Shown: positions 1 to 12,228, numbered from the stretch's first letter. The stretch is 64,000 nt of DNA from Bactericera cockerelli (GCA_024516035.1 CM044957.1:5119017-5183016); one strand, 5' to 3'. Numbers and translations: made by a program. Notes: a model not told the origin generated them from the sequence alone.

Positions 1-494
1 TTGTGGCTATAAATATGTGGCTTTTTAGAGTTTTCAGGCGTAGAAATACTCGTTTTTAAGACCATTTTTACGCCCACGAATAGCCCCAGGCATCCATCTT
101 AAAATTCATTTTTACAGATTTGTACGTTTTTCTCATAATGTTCCAAAACTGGCTTAAAGACAACTGAAAGGGCTCTCGCTGTTATCAAAAATTTACTAGA
201 TTACTTCAATAAATTTATAAACAAAAGAATGCAAAATTTCCGAGACATACTGTTAGAATATTATGGATGATGTTGCTAATAGTATTGCAGTCACATCTTA
301 CATTGCAATTAATACGTACCTTGTTGCAATTGACACAATGTCTGTCTCTCCTCTTATGCAGTTAGCGGGTACTATAGGTAGGTACTTTATCATTATTTGA
401 CTTCACACTAGGTACAGTCTATCCATAGTACAGTTTCATTGTCCATGTGTTAAATGTGTACAGTAAAAAAACAAAAACAGCTAGATTGAACGTA
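1..494. other. No recognisable feature
   Basis: AT-rich sequence with TAGGTAC motifs. I see no gene or known repeat. Confidence 0.5.
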
Positions 495-1010
495 ATGGTC
501 AATAGCATAATGGATACACTAATTCTCGTTTTATCACTGGAGTTAAGCAACCTTCAGCAAGGTTAGTAGTTTAGTACTTGCATGGTTGACTGTTTTTTTT
601 TTAAGATGAGTGTTTCACAGTCTTTTTTATTTCGTAGCCATGAAACAGGAGCTACTGTAGACGCTTGTGGTCTGTGTTGTAGCTTGCCCATCCCGTAGTA
701 TGCCTCCCCTCAGATGGGCAAGAAGTGACGCAATACTTCCCAATTAGGTGCTGGGTCAATACGAGCGCACCGGAAGGTATCCCTTACACACAACTGTAAC
801 CAAATTACGAATACAAATTTTTGTCGGCACGGGGATCGAACCCGGGACCGTCCGTATGGCAAGCGAGTGCTTAACCACTGAGCTAATCGCGCGCTCGCGC
901 TCAGTGGTTAAGTTCAAATTCAAACCCTCTTAATACAGGCTGGGTGAGGTCAATGTGGGTAGCTGGTTTGGAGGTTTCCAGCGAATGGAGACTAAACGTC
1001 CCGTCTTGAG
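495..1010 (+). mobile_element. SINE-D (5S-derived), split by a SINE-C
   Basis: 5S-like head at 495-580 (AATGGATACACTAATTCTCG, GAGTTAAGCAACCTTCAGCA). The central domain is at 904-1010 (GGCTGGGTGAGGTCAATGTG). A SINE-C on the - strand occupies about 592-903. Confidence 0.75.
592..903 (-). mobile_element. SINE-C, tRNA-derived
   Basis: The - strand tRNA head (at 830-900) has box B as GGATCGAACCC on +. The body holds TTTCGTAGCCATGAAACAGG and AGTATGCCTCCCCTCAGATG. Ends with a T-run on +. Confidence 0.8.
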
Positions 1011-1394
1011 CAAAGCACTTGAGAGGGGCGTTAAATCCGCAAACATGACGACTCCTGTATTGAGATCCCTAGGTTTTGGGTTTCCATTGTCAAGTTGGAG
1101 CTTCAACCAATCACAGCGGACTATACTATTGAGGATACTTTTTTTTAAGATCCACCACCCCTGTTGGGCGATAGAAAGGGGGCACCTGCTGGCATTAGCC
1201 TCAATCCCCCAGCGGACTATACTATTGATTGTCGGTCTGGCTCATCCTTGCTGTAATCCTATTTTATAATCCGGCCTAGGTCAAATAAATCTGTTGGGTA
1301 GGATGTTTGCTTAATGGGTTTAGCTAAGGGGCGCTAAGGCTCGCTAAATTGGATCAGTGCAAACTTTATGTCGCTGAATAAATAGATCAAAGTC

Positions 1395-1550
1395 ATTTCA
1401 ATGATCACAATACATTAATCAAGGATCACATCCAAAGTACAGACCCGAGAAATCTCCGACTGTGCAGAGATTTGAACCCGGGTCAACTGTTTGCAAACCG
1501 AGAGCGCAACCAACTTGGACAAGGTTGCCCGATGTGACCGCCATATACAA
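1395..1550 (-). mobile_element. tRNA-like SINE, unassigned family
   Basis: ATTTGAACCCGGGTCAACTG (box B complement) and GAGAGCGCAACCAACTTGG (box A region). A similar pattern is seen at 10560-10690. Confidence 0.45.
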
Positions 1551-1715
1551 ATAATAGCTAATATTTTAGAACCTCAATGACCATAAATACTACAGCGCTA
1601 CTCAATACTAAAAGGCATACTCGTATAATGACATACTACTGATTTTCATAGAGGAATTTCATGTATAAGCAAAAAAATTCGATTAAAACACTTCCAAGAA
1701 ATTTCTAATATAAGA

Positions 1716-2380
1716 AATCGGAAGAATTTTACTTCCGAGAAATTTCTAATATTAGAAATCGGAAGTATTGTGTTCGTTTTTGTAAAAAAAAATATTTTTT
1801 TGCTCCGATTTAAATTTATTTCTGGACGTTTCATAACCTACTGAGTAAATTTGGTTTTGTGTCCGTCTGTCGGTCTGTTAAAACGATTCCTTGTAACGCG
1901 CAAATCTCGGAAACTACTCGACCGATTTTGTTGAAATTTTGCACACATCTAGGAGACATTCTGTAGATGGTCCCATTTTCATCGAATTCATACCAGCGAT
2001 TCTGGGTGAAAGAGACCATGCGCCTGACCAGTAACTTTTTACTTAAACGCTTATATCTCGTGAACGGTACACCCGATTTTGATGAAATTTTGTAAGAATA
2101 TGCATATTACTGTTTTACTTAAGTTATTTATATTTATTTTTAAATTCATTATAATTTGACTCTGATATTTAAGAAAATCCGAAATTTTGGACAAAAAAGT
2201 AAAAAAATAAGGACCACGACTTGCCGATACCGAAATTTGAAGAAAATCGGTTGAGTCGTTTTGGAGGTACAAGTAATTTTCTATAAAATCTCAAAATTGG
2301 CACGTGTTTACAATGTGAAGCAATCACGAGGAAGTATTGTGTCCATAATTGGCACGTTTTTTTTTATATAATTAAATATT
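1716..2380 (+). mobile_element. Family M element arm
   Basis: Starts CTTCCGAGAAATTTCTAATA; holds TCTGGACGTTTCATAACCTA, GTCTGT repeats, ACTCGACCGATTTTGTTGAA and CGTGAACGGTACACCCGATT. Nearly the same over 650 bp as 32440-33180. Confidence 0.75.
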
Positions 2381-2399
2381 TAAGTATAGAGATTCATGA

Positions 2400-3575
2400 A
2401 TAACAAAAACTTGGCAAGTGAAGTTCCGATATTCTGAATGGAACTTGTGACGGTACTGTTGAAAGCATTCTTGGCTACTTTAAACTATTAACTTCATAAA
2501 AGTACTTACATTACCTATAAAAATAGTAATTGAATAGTAACAAATGTTTTTAAACGTATAAAAGTACTTCATCTTGTAAAGACATAGTTTTCATCAGTAT
2601 AATATCTTTTCTTAACTTGCAATCTAAACTATCGTGCTATCAATGTTCTTCTTGAGTTTTTTATATGCAGAAATGTACTATTAACATAAACAATAAGAAA
2701 ATTTACAAGAAACGTAGTTTGGTTCACAAACATGGTATAAAAATAAACTCTTACAAACCATCGGATAATAATATTGGCTCTGGGATACAAACCGGGGTAT
2801 TATTGCATGGTAGACGACTACCTTACTGCGCTAATTGTGCGCTGAGCTAATGGTTTTGTCATTCAGTTGATAGAGCACAATAGTGGTATATTTTGACTGT
2901 CAGTTCTGGACCAGTAATCAAGGTTGTAACCTTTTGACGATCTTTTTGTGAACAAAACATAGAACTTATCAAGGAACTCGTGTTTGGTTCAAATTGTAGT
3001 CATAATACAACAATGATTAAATTTAACAAACATTATAACTACTAGTAGGTATTCATACAATAAAACTTGGAAGCACTTAGATGAAAATAGATAAGCTACC
3101 TAATGATCATTTGTGTTTTGGCGAAATTGCCACATCGATGGTTGAAATATTAAAAGTGATGAATCGACGAAATTTAAAACCCATCTATCCATGTCATTGC
3201 AAAACACATTGAGAGATATTTCTTTAGTAACTGATGGTGTATTCGCTGTATCTTATATTCAGGATCAAAAAACTTTGCAGCAGTATCTCCTGTAAGTATC
3301 ACTATTGTAATCATAGGTAAATACAAAAAGCACTTTAAATATTTTGGAATTACCTATACAGGATAGAATTATAGAATAAGATGAACACCCAGGACACATA
3401 AACAAAGTGGCTTTGGTGTAACAGGTTAATGTCTCAACGAAAAAAATACCTTAAACCAAATTAATATTACAGCTCATAAAGAAACCTATAGCATCTATAA
3501 TAATTATGTTCATACAAAATATCCATCAGTTTTTAAAAACAAACAATTTTATCATAGATGGAACCAAAAGCACAT
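2400..3575. other. AT-rich, mostly featureless
   Basis: Contains a degenerate tRNA-like stretch at 2765-2860 (- strand) and a 43-codon open frame at 3081-3212 that I cannot support as a gene. Nothing else seen. Confidence 0.4.
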
Positions 3576-3578
3576 AGA

Positions 3579-3685
3579 TGTTAATCACAATCATGATATC
3601 ACAACTACTCAAACTCGCTTTACTAAATTTATGCTTAGCTTGGGACTTGAATCACCAACCTCCGGATTACAAGTCGATGACTAAC
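3579..3685 (-). mobile_element. SINE-B fragment
   Basis: GTTAATCACAATCATGATAT, ACTCAAACTCGCTTTACTAA and GGGACTTGAATCACCAACCT match the family-B tail and box B in reverse. Truncated. Confidence 0.6.
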
Positions 3686-4375
3686 AATTTACAGGGTCAC
3701 GGTATAGGGTCATTTACATCTAGGATCAAGGTATGGTCTGTCACAACTTTGAACATACTCATATCTATATTTATGATGAAGATGATGATAATTATGATGA
3801 TGATTATGATGTTGATGAAGGAATTACAACAATAGGTGCCTAATGAAAAACTACTTTGTCAGCCCAAGTCAAATATTTATTCAGTTTAACAATATTTCAC
3901 GACTCATACCCGGAGTGTTATTCTCATGTGCTTCAAGATTGTGTTTTTTTCTTTTATTTTTTCTTCATTATTTTTTTCTTAATTTTTTCTTCTTCTTCTT
4001 CTTCCTTCTTTACAATGCCTGGACGCAATATGTAGCATTGAAATTACGTGCATAGGTCAGCACAGGAAGATTCTGTCTATAGGACCTGTAGGTGTTAGTT
4101 GACAGGTTGTGTCCAGAAGCTTGACTTCGTGACAGCTTGAAATTTGCTTGATTGATGAGTAGGAATTAGATCTGCTGATGTTGAAGCAGAACCATGCCTG
4201 AATGTGTTGAGAGAAAGAGAGAGATTATTAAATGTGAAGGAAACTTCTTTTTTGAGGTTTTGTAGTCCATTTTCGGCACTTTCTTCTTCTTTCACTTTGC
4301 ATCTTTTCAAACTTACTTGGGGTCAGCACTGTTCAACCTCTTAATCATGGTTGAAGTTGGTTGGTTCTAGTTTAC

Positions 4376-4636
4376 TTTTTTTTTTAAGTGGGGTTTAACG
4401 TCGCTTTCAACTGCCATGGTCATATCACGACGGGGGTTTTACCCTCCATTCGCAGGAAACTCACAAACCTGCTACTCACATTGACCTCACCCAGCCTGAG
4501 TGGGGCCGGGAAAAGCCAGCGTCACGAGAATTAGAATTTGAATGTCACCCATCCAAGTCTTAACCTCGCTGGATGTCGCTTAACTTCGGTGTTCTGAAGG
4601 GAACCGGTGTATTCAACATGCCATCGACGCTGGCAG
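4376..4636 (-). mobile_element. SINE-D (5S-derived), near full length
   Basis: On +, T-run, then GGGGTTTAACGTCGCTTTCA, central domain complement CATTGACCTCACCCAGCCTG, and 5S-like GCTTAACTTCGGTGTTCTGA and CCATCGACGCTGGCAG. Confidence 0.85.
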
Positions 4637-4649
4637 TTCACTTTTTACT

Positions 4650-6130
4650 TCCACATATCACGACTGGATGTCCTTCCTGATACCAACCTTGTGAAGGTCG
4701 CTATTTCCAGCCCTTTATAATCTCACAGATATTAGGAAGGGCTTTGGCTGCTGCTGTCCATTTTTTCGTTGACTGTTGTCCCCTTCAGATTTTTTGGGAA
4801 TCTTTTTGAGCTATTTCCAGTATGACAATAGGTACTGGTGCAGAATGATCAGTCAGTCCATTAAGAATCAGGGAATGGTTTCAACATCAATAAGTACTGT
4901 AGCCTATATTATGTTTACAAGATGTCATAATATCACCCACAGTGTATCAACATTTTACTTTTGAGTCTAGCTTGATTGATAGGTTCTCACGTTACCCGCG
5001 CTTACATTTGGACTAATGGTCGTCGCTTGTTACTTTAGAACTTTATTACAGGTACTAAGTACCTGCTTACTACTCTGGTGGACAAAATTAGAGGAACGCA
5101 AAATACTTTTAATTTTGACTTTATGTACAATTGTACAGTGTACATATTTCATATTTCCATGCTATTAAGGACCGAATTATAAAATGGGATTTTTGTTGTT
5201 GGTGGTGGTGTCGTTGTTGTTGTAATGTGTTTATTAGTTCAAATATAATAACAGATTAGATCCTTAACATTTACAGAAACCTATGAAATAAATCGACAAA
5301 GATTTTATTGTATGAAATGTATTGTTATTGAGAAGGCCATGCAAGCTCTGGCAATCAAAACATGTGATGACCCGCATTTGAATGATTAACTTGAGGGGCG
5401 TGGAATGCCCATTATAATAAATTTTGATAGACAAGTAGCTAAAGTAGGTACTAAAAACACCTTATTGCATAATAAGCTGTGAATAGAGCTATAATTTTAT
5501 TACCAATCAGAGATGAAATTCTCCATCCAAACCAAATTAATAAAAGTTATAGTATGCATTATTATTGTATAGATACAAAAAACGGTCAGCGTGGTGAGAA
5601 TATGGATTGGTGACCGTTGTGGTTTCGGATCCATCCATGGTCATAATGACAATCGATGTTCTGCCGGTTATTCCCTGCCCCATTCAGGCAGGGTAAGTTT
5701 TTTTTCAGTAGCTGGGTTGTCTGTCCAGCGAATGGTGTGTAAAACCAACGTCGTAATAATATATGACCATATATATGAAAGCAAGGTTAAGAAACAAACA
5801 AACAGACAGACAAACGAATACAAAAATTTACCTATTTTTAAACAATTCAGTATAATCAGTATGATAAAGAAAAGTGAGAAGTTGTACTATATGTACATGA
5901 ATATCAGAACATACAGAGCTTATACAAACAGAACAGCTGTTTCGAGCTTATTTGCTCTCAATTAAGCAGTCACCAGCTATCTTTATTGGTAGAATAAAAT
6001 ACTGACTTAGCCAAGATATGATTGTAAAGAGATATATGTTTGTAAAGAGTATTTTTTATTTAATAATAATAAAAAAGCTTAATTAACTCCAAGCTCAATG
6101 TATAGTCTCGCCTCCCTCAATATAAAAAGA
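4650..6130. other. Mostly unassigned, AT-rich
   Basis: A degenerate D/G central-domain stretch may lie at 5590-5760 (CCCTGCCCCATTCAGGCAGG). Flanking 4318-4375 and 4650-4760 share the GGATGCCCTTCCT-type tail of family G. Nothing else seen. Confidence 0.35.
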
Positions 6131-6136
6131 ATGTAA

Positions 6137-6282
6137 GGCCGAATTATAAAATAGAATTAGATTAAATCTAAGTTGAGCACTATCCCTTAACTCAGGCTGT
6201 AGTGCGCTGTGATTGGTTGAAACTTCGACTTTAGGGCGTATCCGATTTAGCTTAACATTAATCCTGTTTCATAATGTGGCCC
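6137..6282. mobile_element. MITE-L
   Basis: Inverted ends GGCCGAATTATAAAATAG and TGTTTCATAATGTGGCCC, centre GCGCTGTGATTGGTTGAAAC. Flanks TAA and TTA would suit a Harbinger-like 3-bp duplication. Confidence 0.65.
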
Positions 6283-6341
6283 TTAGAGATTCATGAAGAT
6301 CATTTTCAACAACCGTGCAACGTCAGGTACCTATCTATATT

Positions 6342-6400
6342 TCTTTTTTTTTAATTTGGGTTTAACGTCGGTTTCAACTGCGTGGTCATATCACGACGGG
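6342..6400 (-). mobile_element. SINE-D 3' fragment
   Basis: T-run then GGGTTTAACGTCGGTTTCAA and GGTCATATCACGACGGGAGG: only the 3' end. Confidence 0.6.
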
Positions 6401-6599
6401 AGGTATATCTCTACTTACCAATAATATAACGATAGTAGGTAATGTAGGTATGCATTTGGCAAAGCAGTGGATGGAATGAATGAAAAGACATTAAAAATAA
6501 TCAATATTGGAAAAGAAACACAACAATTCCAGCAGTTACCTACTTGTGCAGAATGTGAACATGCCAGTAGCCACCTTCAGAGTCTTCAGACGCAGAATT

Positions 6600-7327
6600 T
6601 ACAAACAAATGAAAGACCACGCACATAACTAACGCACACCTACAATGATTCTATACCCTAGCTATTATCTTCATGGTAGGTAGTATACTCATTATATATC
6701 CTATTATTTTCATAATAAGTATACCTATTGGAAACGTACAAAATTAGTATGTACAAGGATTTTCCAAACTGACGTTACAAAATAGATAAGCACATAGAAT
6801 AAATAATAAAAAAAAAAATGTGTTTCTTTGTGTTATTATAACACAATTTTAGTGGGTAGCGTAGAATTATAGGACTTTTCCATATCTTTAATATGGCAAT
6901 ATCTTATTTTAGCCTCTAATTCCAACGCTGGTCGCTGCTAACATTAAAACAACTCGGCAATGTACACAATGCAAGTCTACAAAGATACACTATCCACGTA
7001 TCTGATGTATCAACCTATTATTGGCATGATAAGTAAACTCATTGGAAAAGTACAAAAATATTTTGTACAAGGATATTCCAATTATGTACACACGCACTGA
7101 CGTTTACAAATAAATGAGCAACCAAACAATGAACACAATACACTCTTAAAATGATACTTTACCCTAGCTTTTAACTGAATGATAAGTTCAACAACTGGAA
7201 AGAAACAACAGTACAACAATATTATGTACAAGGGTTTTCCAATTTTAAATAGCATGTCTGTACATACGCACAGACGTTGCAAACAAAATACAAATAGATG
7301 AGATACCTACTATCCATGTATCTCATG
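6600..7327 (+). repeat. Family N repeat, about 180-bp units
   Basis: Three degenerate units around 6690, 7020 and 7190 share CATTGGAAAAGTACAAAAAT, GTACAAGGATTTTCCAATT and CGCACAGACGTTACAAAC. The same family is at 11825-12228. A SINE-I fragment (6815-6960, - strand) lies within. Confidence 0.6.
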
Positions 7328-7822
7328 TATCCCCCAAAAAACACTACGTGTAAAAATAGTCGTCAAGTGTTGGAATGATTAAAAAGAAGTGATATCAAAA
7401 ACGTCAATTTTCTATGTTAGAAGGAATCATTTTAATTCCTTGATAATTCAACCAAAATAATAGCCTCACAACAACAATACACCTTTGAGCAAACTTCGAT
7501 TTGGTATTTTGAGAATTTATCCAAAAAATAGCCACACAACAAAACAATGCTCTTGTAAGAACAATGGTTCTGTAATTATGCAACATTATTCTTACAAGAG
7601 CATTGTTTTGTTGTGTGGCTATTTTTTGGATAAATTCTCAAAATACCAAATCGAAGTTTGCTCAAAGGTGTATTGTTGTTGTGAGGCTATTATTTTGGTT
7701 GAATTATCAAGGAATTAAAATGATTCCTTCTAACATAGAAAATTGACGTTTTTGATATCACTTCTTTTTAATCATTCCAACACTTGACGACTATTTTTAC
7801 ACGTAGTGTTTTTTGGGGGATA
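7328..7822. mobile_element. Perfect-arm palindromic (foldback) element
   Basis: Arms 7328-7561 and 7589-7822 (234 bp each) are reverse complements with no mismatch I could find. The loop is 27 nt. Termini read TATCCCCCAAAAAACACTAC and its complement, so a TA target duplication is likely, as for Tc1/mariner-type MITEs. It sits inside a family-N repeat. No transposase inside. Confidence 0.85.
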
Positions 7823-8303
7823 TCACTATTTTTTGATTTAATTGATTTTCCTCTGGTAGATGAAAGAAAAACTAATCAACAGATAAAAGAAAAAAGACTT
7901 TTAATTTAAAGATGTTGCGATACGCAGTAATATTATAAGACTATCATATAAAATGTTGGGTAATTTATATTGAACTAGTGAGGTGACACTACTTTGTTTA
8001 AGGAAAAAAGTTATAATGAGTTGCATGCTCGAAAATTATATTGTGACCCAAGTACTGTTCTGTAAATAATTACAATTGCAAGGAGAAAAAAATTATAGAA
8101 AAAAAAACATTGAAAAGATGCTGAAAGAAAATTTCACAGTACTTGCTGAAGAGAGGAGAAATCTTGAGATAACAGGTATGATCCTTATTTGAGTGACACT
8201 AGATAGCGCTCAGCAATTTTATTGATCTTTTCAAAATTTGAAACCCACTACCGAGGATCGCTAACAGAAAACTACCCCGTTTCATTATTTTTGGCAATAA
8301 TTA
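7823..8303. other. No recognisable feature
   Basis: AT-rich sequence between the palindrome and the hAT-like element. Confidence 0.4.
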
Positions 8304-8506
8304 GAGATAGGTGATATCAAGTATTTCACAGAACTGGTACTTCAGTAATCGATTACTTAAAAGTACCGAATATTTATCCAATTACTTTTGTACTTGGTGT
8401 TTGAGGTTATGAGAGAGGATGTAAATGGAATAATGGATTCCAGTAATCACTCAAGAACCAAGTACAAAAGCACCGTTTTTTCATTATTCAGTACACTAAC
8501 TAAATA

Positions 8507-8677
8507 TCACAATTTTGCATTCAGAACGTTTAAAGGAGATGAATCTCGGTTCACAAAATTTATTGGGTGTTTTAGTTTCAAGTGTTTCAATAGATTAGAA
8601 GCTCCACCTCTTATTTTATAAACTGAATTACATAATGTACATTTCCCTAAACCGTCCGATTGTTTGACAAGGAAGTT
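8507..8677 (-). pseudogene. BED zinc-finger remnant of a hAT-type transposase
   Basis: On the - strand, 8564-8644 reads KCTLCNSVYKIRGGASNLLK then HLKLKHP. This is a C-x2-C-x(n)-H-x5-H pattern with the SNLLKHLK..HP signature of BED fingers. The open frame is bounded by TGA codons at 8678-8680 and 8507-8509, so only about 56 codons remain. BED fingers are typical N-terminal DNA-binding domains of hAT transposases; some host proteins carry them too. The flanking TAGAGATGGGTA-type ends support a transposon origin. Confidence 0.7.
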
Positions 8678-8809
8678 TCAAATAGAACACTTGTTTCTAC
8701 GAGACAAAGAGAAAAATATTAGGATACCGACAGCCTGAATATTATTCATAGATAATATCGGAACAATTAAGTACCTCTCGCTGCTGTACCCAGTTCTAGA
8801 GATGGGTAT

Positions 8810-9070
8810 TTGGGTAATATTGTAATTGTAATACCGAGTATTTCATAGAACCGGTACCCGGTATCGTACCCGGCCCCAGTGTGTAATACCAAGTATTTAT
8901 TAGAACCGGTACCCGGCTACTACGTACGACACGTCGGTACTCGGTCCCGGTGTGTAATACCGAGTATTTCATAAAACCGGTACCCAGTACGGTACGGGGA
9001 TCCGGTGTGTTATACCGACTACTGAGTATTTCATAGAATCGGTACCCGGTTCCAGTACTCGATACACGAG
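8810..9070. repeat. Minisatellite of about 60-66 bp with GGTACC palindromes
   Basis: Four or five degenerate units of the form GTGTAATACCGAGTATTTCA, TAGAACCGGTACCCGGTA. It creates a long - strand open frame at 8796-9131 with a repeating GTGFMKYSVL pattern, which I regard as a by-product and not a gene. Confidence 0.75.
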
Positions 9071-9339
9071 TATAATAATCGGTTCTTGTACCATTGCAAG
9101 TGATTGTACCATTATAATACGAATCACGCACTACGCATTAAATAAAAAAAAAAAGCTTTCGAGAATACAATTATTGTTTTCCTGTAATTGATTACTCTAT
9201 AAATAAGAACCAGTACATACTAATTACTCTCAAGAACCGGTACTTTTTGAGTAAAGTAATTACTCGTACCCATCTCTACAATAAGCACATTAGGTAAGGA
9301 ACGACTCTCACCAGAGGGCTATTTTATTATTTATATTTA

Positions 9340-9660
9340 TATACAGGGCATCCATAAAGTATCACCCAGGCCTGGGTTTCTCGAAAACGACTCAAAATAT
9401 CAAAAAACGCAAAACCCGTATTCCTTTATTTTTAAGAGGATCAATTTTTAGCCAAAAATAAAATTTGCCTATAATGCCCCAGTCGGGCTGGACATGAACC
9501 AATTTTAAAATCCTAAATAGAATGATATGTCTTGTGACATATTGTTTTAAAGGTCTCATTGAGAGAATTTCATTACAATAAATTTCAGTGAATTATACAA
9601 TTTGCCGTTCATGAGATACAGGGTCGGACGTCCTGCGTAATATCTATATATATTTTTTAA
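9340..9660 (+). repeat. Unassigned repeat starting ACAGGGCATCCATAAAGTAT
   Basis: Resembles the ACAGGGTG(TCC) start seen in many insect repeats. It has AATTTCATTACAATAAATTT and TTCATGAGATACAGGGTCGG. Family not identified. Confidence 0.3.
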
Positions 9661-9765
9661 GAGATGGGTGGAAGAGATTACCACAGGCAATAACCCCGCC
9701 CTTTAGGTAGGACATTAGTGTTATTTCTTTTTACTTTTTTTCTTCCTCTAAACACTTCAGACTCT
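9660..9765 (+). mobile_element. LINE 3'-end fragment
   Basis: GGGTGGAAGAGATTACCACA, GGCAATAACCCCGCCCTTTA: the GGTGGAAGAG plus small hairpin layout seen at 17499 and 19466. Confidence 0.55.
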
Positions 9766-9769
9766 AGAG

Positions 9770-9905
9770 TCTGGAATCACAGCCCTACCCAGAATGGGTG
9801 AGGTAAATGTAGGTAGCTGGAACGATTCCCAGCGAATTTAGGGTAAAACCCTCCCTCCTGACTAGTTCAAATCAGGACGTTAAAACCAAATACAATCAAC
9901 TGGTC
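9770..9905 (+). mobile_element. SINE-G 3' half
   Basis: CAGCCCTACCCAGAATGGGT, GGTAGCTGGAACGATTCCCA and CAGGACGTTAAAACCAAATA: the shared central domain with family G spacing. Head missing. Confidence 0.7.
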
Positions 9906-11690
9906 ACCATCGTTTTAAAATGACGTTGGTGTGATAATTGGTGCTTCTTTTGTGGAACTTCAACCAGTATGTAATAATGAAGAAAAAAACATACCTCTTT
10001 AATCATAAAATCTACTACCAAAAATTAATTAATAATCAACTAGTGTTTTAACCTTGTGTTGAAAAATTAGTAATGAACTCGTTAAAAAACTTACAGCTCG
10101 GTTTAGTGGTTTTGTTTATAATACAATTTTAATTATATTATGTACCTGTTGTACCTACGTACAATACGTACATACATGGTAGGTGGATGGAAATTCGATC
10201 TTGGTAAAATAAAGAGGGAAATGAAAGTGCCGAGTATTATTGTATGTTCCTAAATTGCCTCTTACTATGGCTCTAAGAAATGTTGACCAATATATTTGCC
10301 TAACTTCGACTTGCTAAACATGGTGTCATTTCAGCATAATCAGTAGATATAAACAGAAGAAGCGAGAAATGATACTAGATATACATTTAATAATTATAAA
10401 TTAATAGGCAAGCATATATCCTGAAAATACCCTGAAAAGATGGATAGATGGATACTTAGATTGTCACAAATCAATGTTGATCGAGTTAAACCATACTCAC
10501 TTCATTCGAAATTAAACGGTCAAAGGAGGTTGACTCAAAGAAGCAACTACTGTTTTTTTTTCTCACGAGAATACCGGACATCCAAAGTACAGAGTAAAAA
10601 AAAAAATCTACCTAGCCGGGATTCGAACCCAGGTCACCTTGCAAACTTTTTGTTTTACCTACACCAGTCGACGACCACAGAAAGTGTTCAATACGTAATA
10701 TTTTATTATATTTATCATTCGATCTACAATAATCAATATTTTTGCCTCTTACTGGCCACTATTTTATACACTTCTCATAATATAGACCTAGGTAGTTTAC
10801 CTCTTGATGTAGAAATCTTTGAATGAAGTTATAAAACGTTATTATTCCATCGTACATTAACTGGCCTGTTGGTAGCTTGGATGAAGCAAAGACGATTTAA
10901 TGTCATCCTTATTTTAAGTTCTATGTGAGGCGAAGTTTTTTTTGTTACTCTCATAAATATAAAATCAGTTTTTTCTTTTTATGTCTCACACTGTCGCTGA
11001 TTTTTCTAAAAATTTATTTACATCGTAGTATAATTTTGCGTAATTAGACGTTTGGTAAGAACCTTCAGTCATCCACGTGGGATAATTAGGCGTGGCTCCA
11101 GGGTTCATTATAGATATTCCTTTAGAGGGCTTTAAATACTTTTCTACTTGTTTCAACCATCTGAAATTAAGTGATCTCATTCCCTTTGACTAGACCTTCC
11201 TAAAAACACCAAAAATACATCTCTAAGATAACAATAGACGGCTCTGGGCTCCATAATAAGTATTCCTTTCAGAGGCTATAACTCAAGTTTGGTCCAGTGT
11301 AATACTTTGGTTATATTTTTATATTTTTTCCTATGATAAGGCCTTTCAAAAAATACCACAATCGCAGCTCCAAGATAACCAGGGGCGGCTCTGTGCAACT
11401 TTCCGGTTTTATTTTAGAAGGCTATATCTCCTATCCTATAAAAAATAAATACTTGAAACTATAAAAGGTATGCAGAAATAAAAATTCCCTATCCAAAAAC
11501 GTAGCTCATGTATTTCCACGATAAGCACACGTTGCTGTACCCTTGACAGAAAATTGGTCTGAAAAAAAAAACCCGTATGAATAATTTCATGAAATTCAAG
11601 ATTTTACGCGTGGCCAGAAAACGACTTTAACTGTACGTAGGAATCTCGCGCTTTCGTGAAACACAATCTATTTTTGCGTCTCATTACGAA
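9906..11690. other. Mostly unassigned
   Basis: A tRNA-like SINE piece (-) lies at 10560-10690 (GGATTCGAACCCAGGTCACC). An imperfectly repeated unit at 11090, 11240 and 11380 contains GGCTC and ATTCCTTT(C)AGAGGC. A 64-codon open frame at 10986-11180 is discussed under rejected items. Confidence 0.35.
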
Positions 11691-11824
11691 TTTTAAATAA
11701 AAATTGATAAAAGTTAGCGTGAAGTGGGCGAAAACAATAAAACAAAATACATATAAACTCTGTTTCGTGTTAATATAGGCCGGCTGGCTGGCGCTACTTG
11801 ACGAGCGCTCGCCTCCCGGCGAGC

Positions 11825-12228
11825 TTGATAAACCTATTATTGGCATGATAAGTAAGCTCATTGAAAAGTACAACAATATTAAGTACAAGGATTTTCCAAC
11901 TATGCACATACGCACTGACGATACAAATAGATAAGCACATAAACCAAATGTACACAATATACAATGCAAGTCTACAAAGATCCATGTATCTGATGTATCA
12001 ACCTATTATCTGGATGATTACATAGTTTACCCATTGGAAAAGTACAACATCCTAATCAAGACTCTTCGAATTATGTTCATACGCACAGACGTTACAAACA
12101 AAAGGAAGAACACGCATACATTACAAAATCATGCATAATAAGCTGGTAAATACTATCTACAAACTCTACGATAGTGTCTAGTTATGTATAACTTTACATC
12201 TGCATGATTACATAGTTTGGCAATAGGT
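11825..12228 (+). repeat. Family N repeat, two units
   Basis: AACCTATTATTGGCATGATA, GTACAAGGATTTTCCAACTA, then a second unit CATTGGAAAAGTACAACATC. The upstream 11700-11825 matches 35440-35550 (AAACAAAATACATATAAACT). Confidence 0.6.

Larger units (their letters stand above)
8304..9278. mobile_element. Decayed hAT-like element with internal GGTACC repeats
   Basis: Left end TAGAGATAGGTG at 8304, inner copy TAGAGATGGGTA at 8797, right end TACCCATCTCTA at 9267-9278. These resemble hAT termini. Sub-terminal CAGTAATCGATTACTT and GTAATTGATTACT motifs occur at both ends. It contains the BED remnant and the 8800-9070 repeats. I found no clear 8-bp target duplication. Confidence 0.5.

Noticed and set aside
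3081..3212. 43-codon + frame starting MKIDKLPNDHLC
   Set aside because: Short, no homology I recognise, no splice partner.
8796..9131. 111-codon - strand frame
   Set aside because: Translation of the GGTACC minisatellite; its residues repeat in step with the DNA unit.
10986..11180. - strand frame with KGISIMNPGATPNYPTWM
   Set aside because: It faintly resembles the NPG motif of spherulin-4-like proteins, but the frame is isolated and a similar non-coding unit repeats at 11240 and 11380. No paired exon was found.
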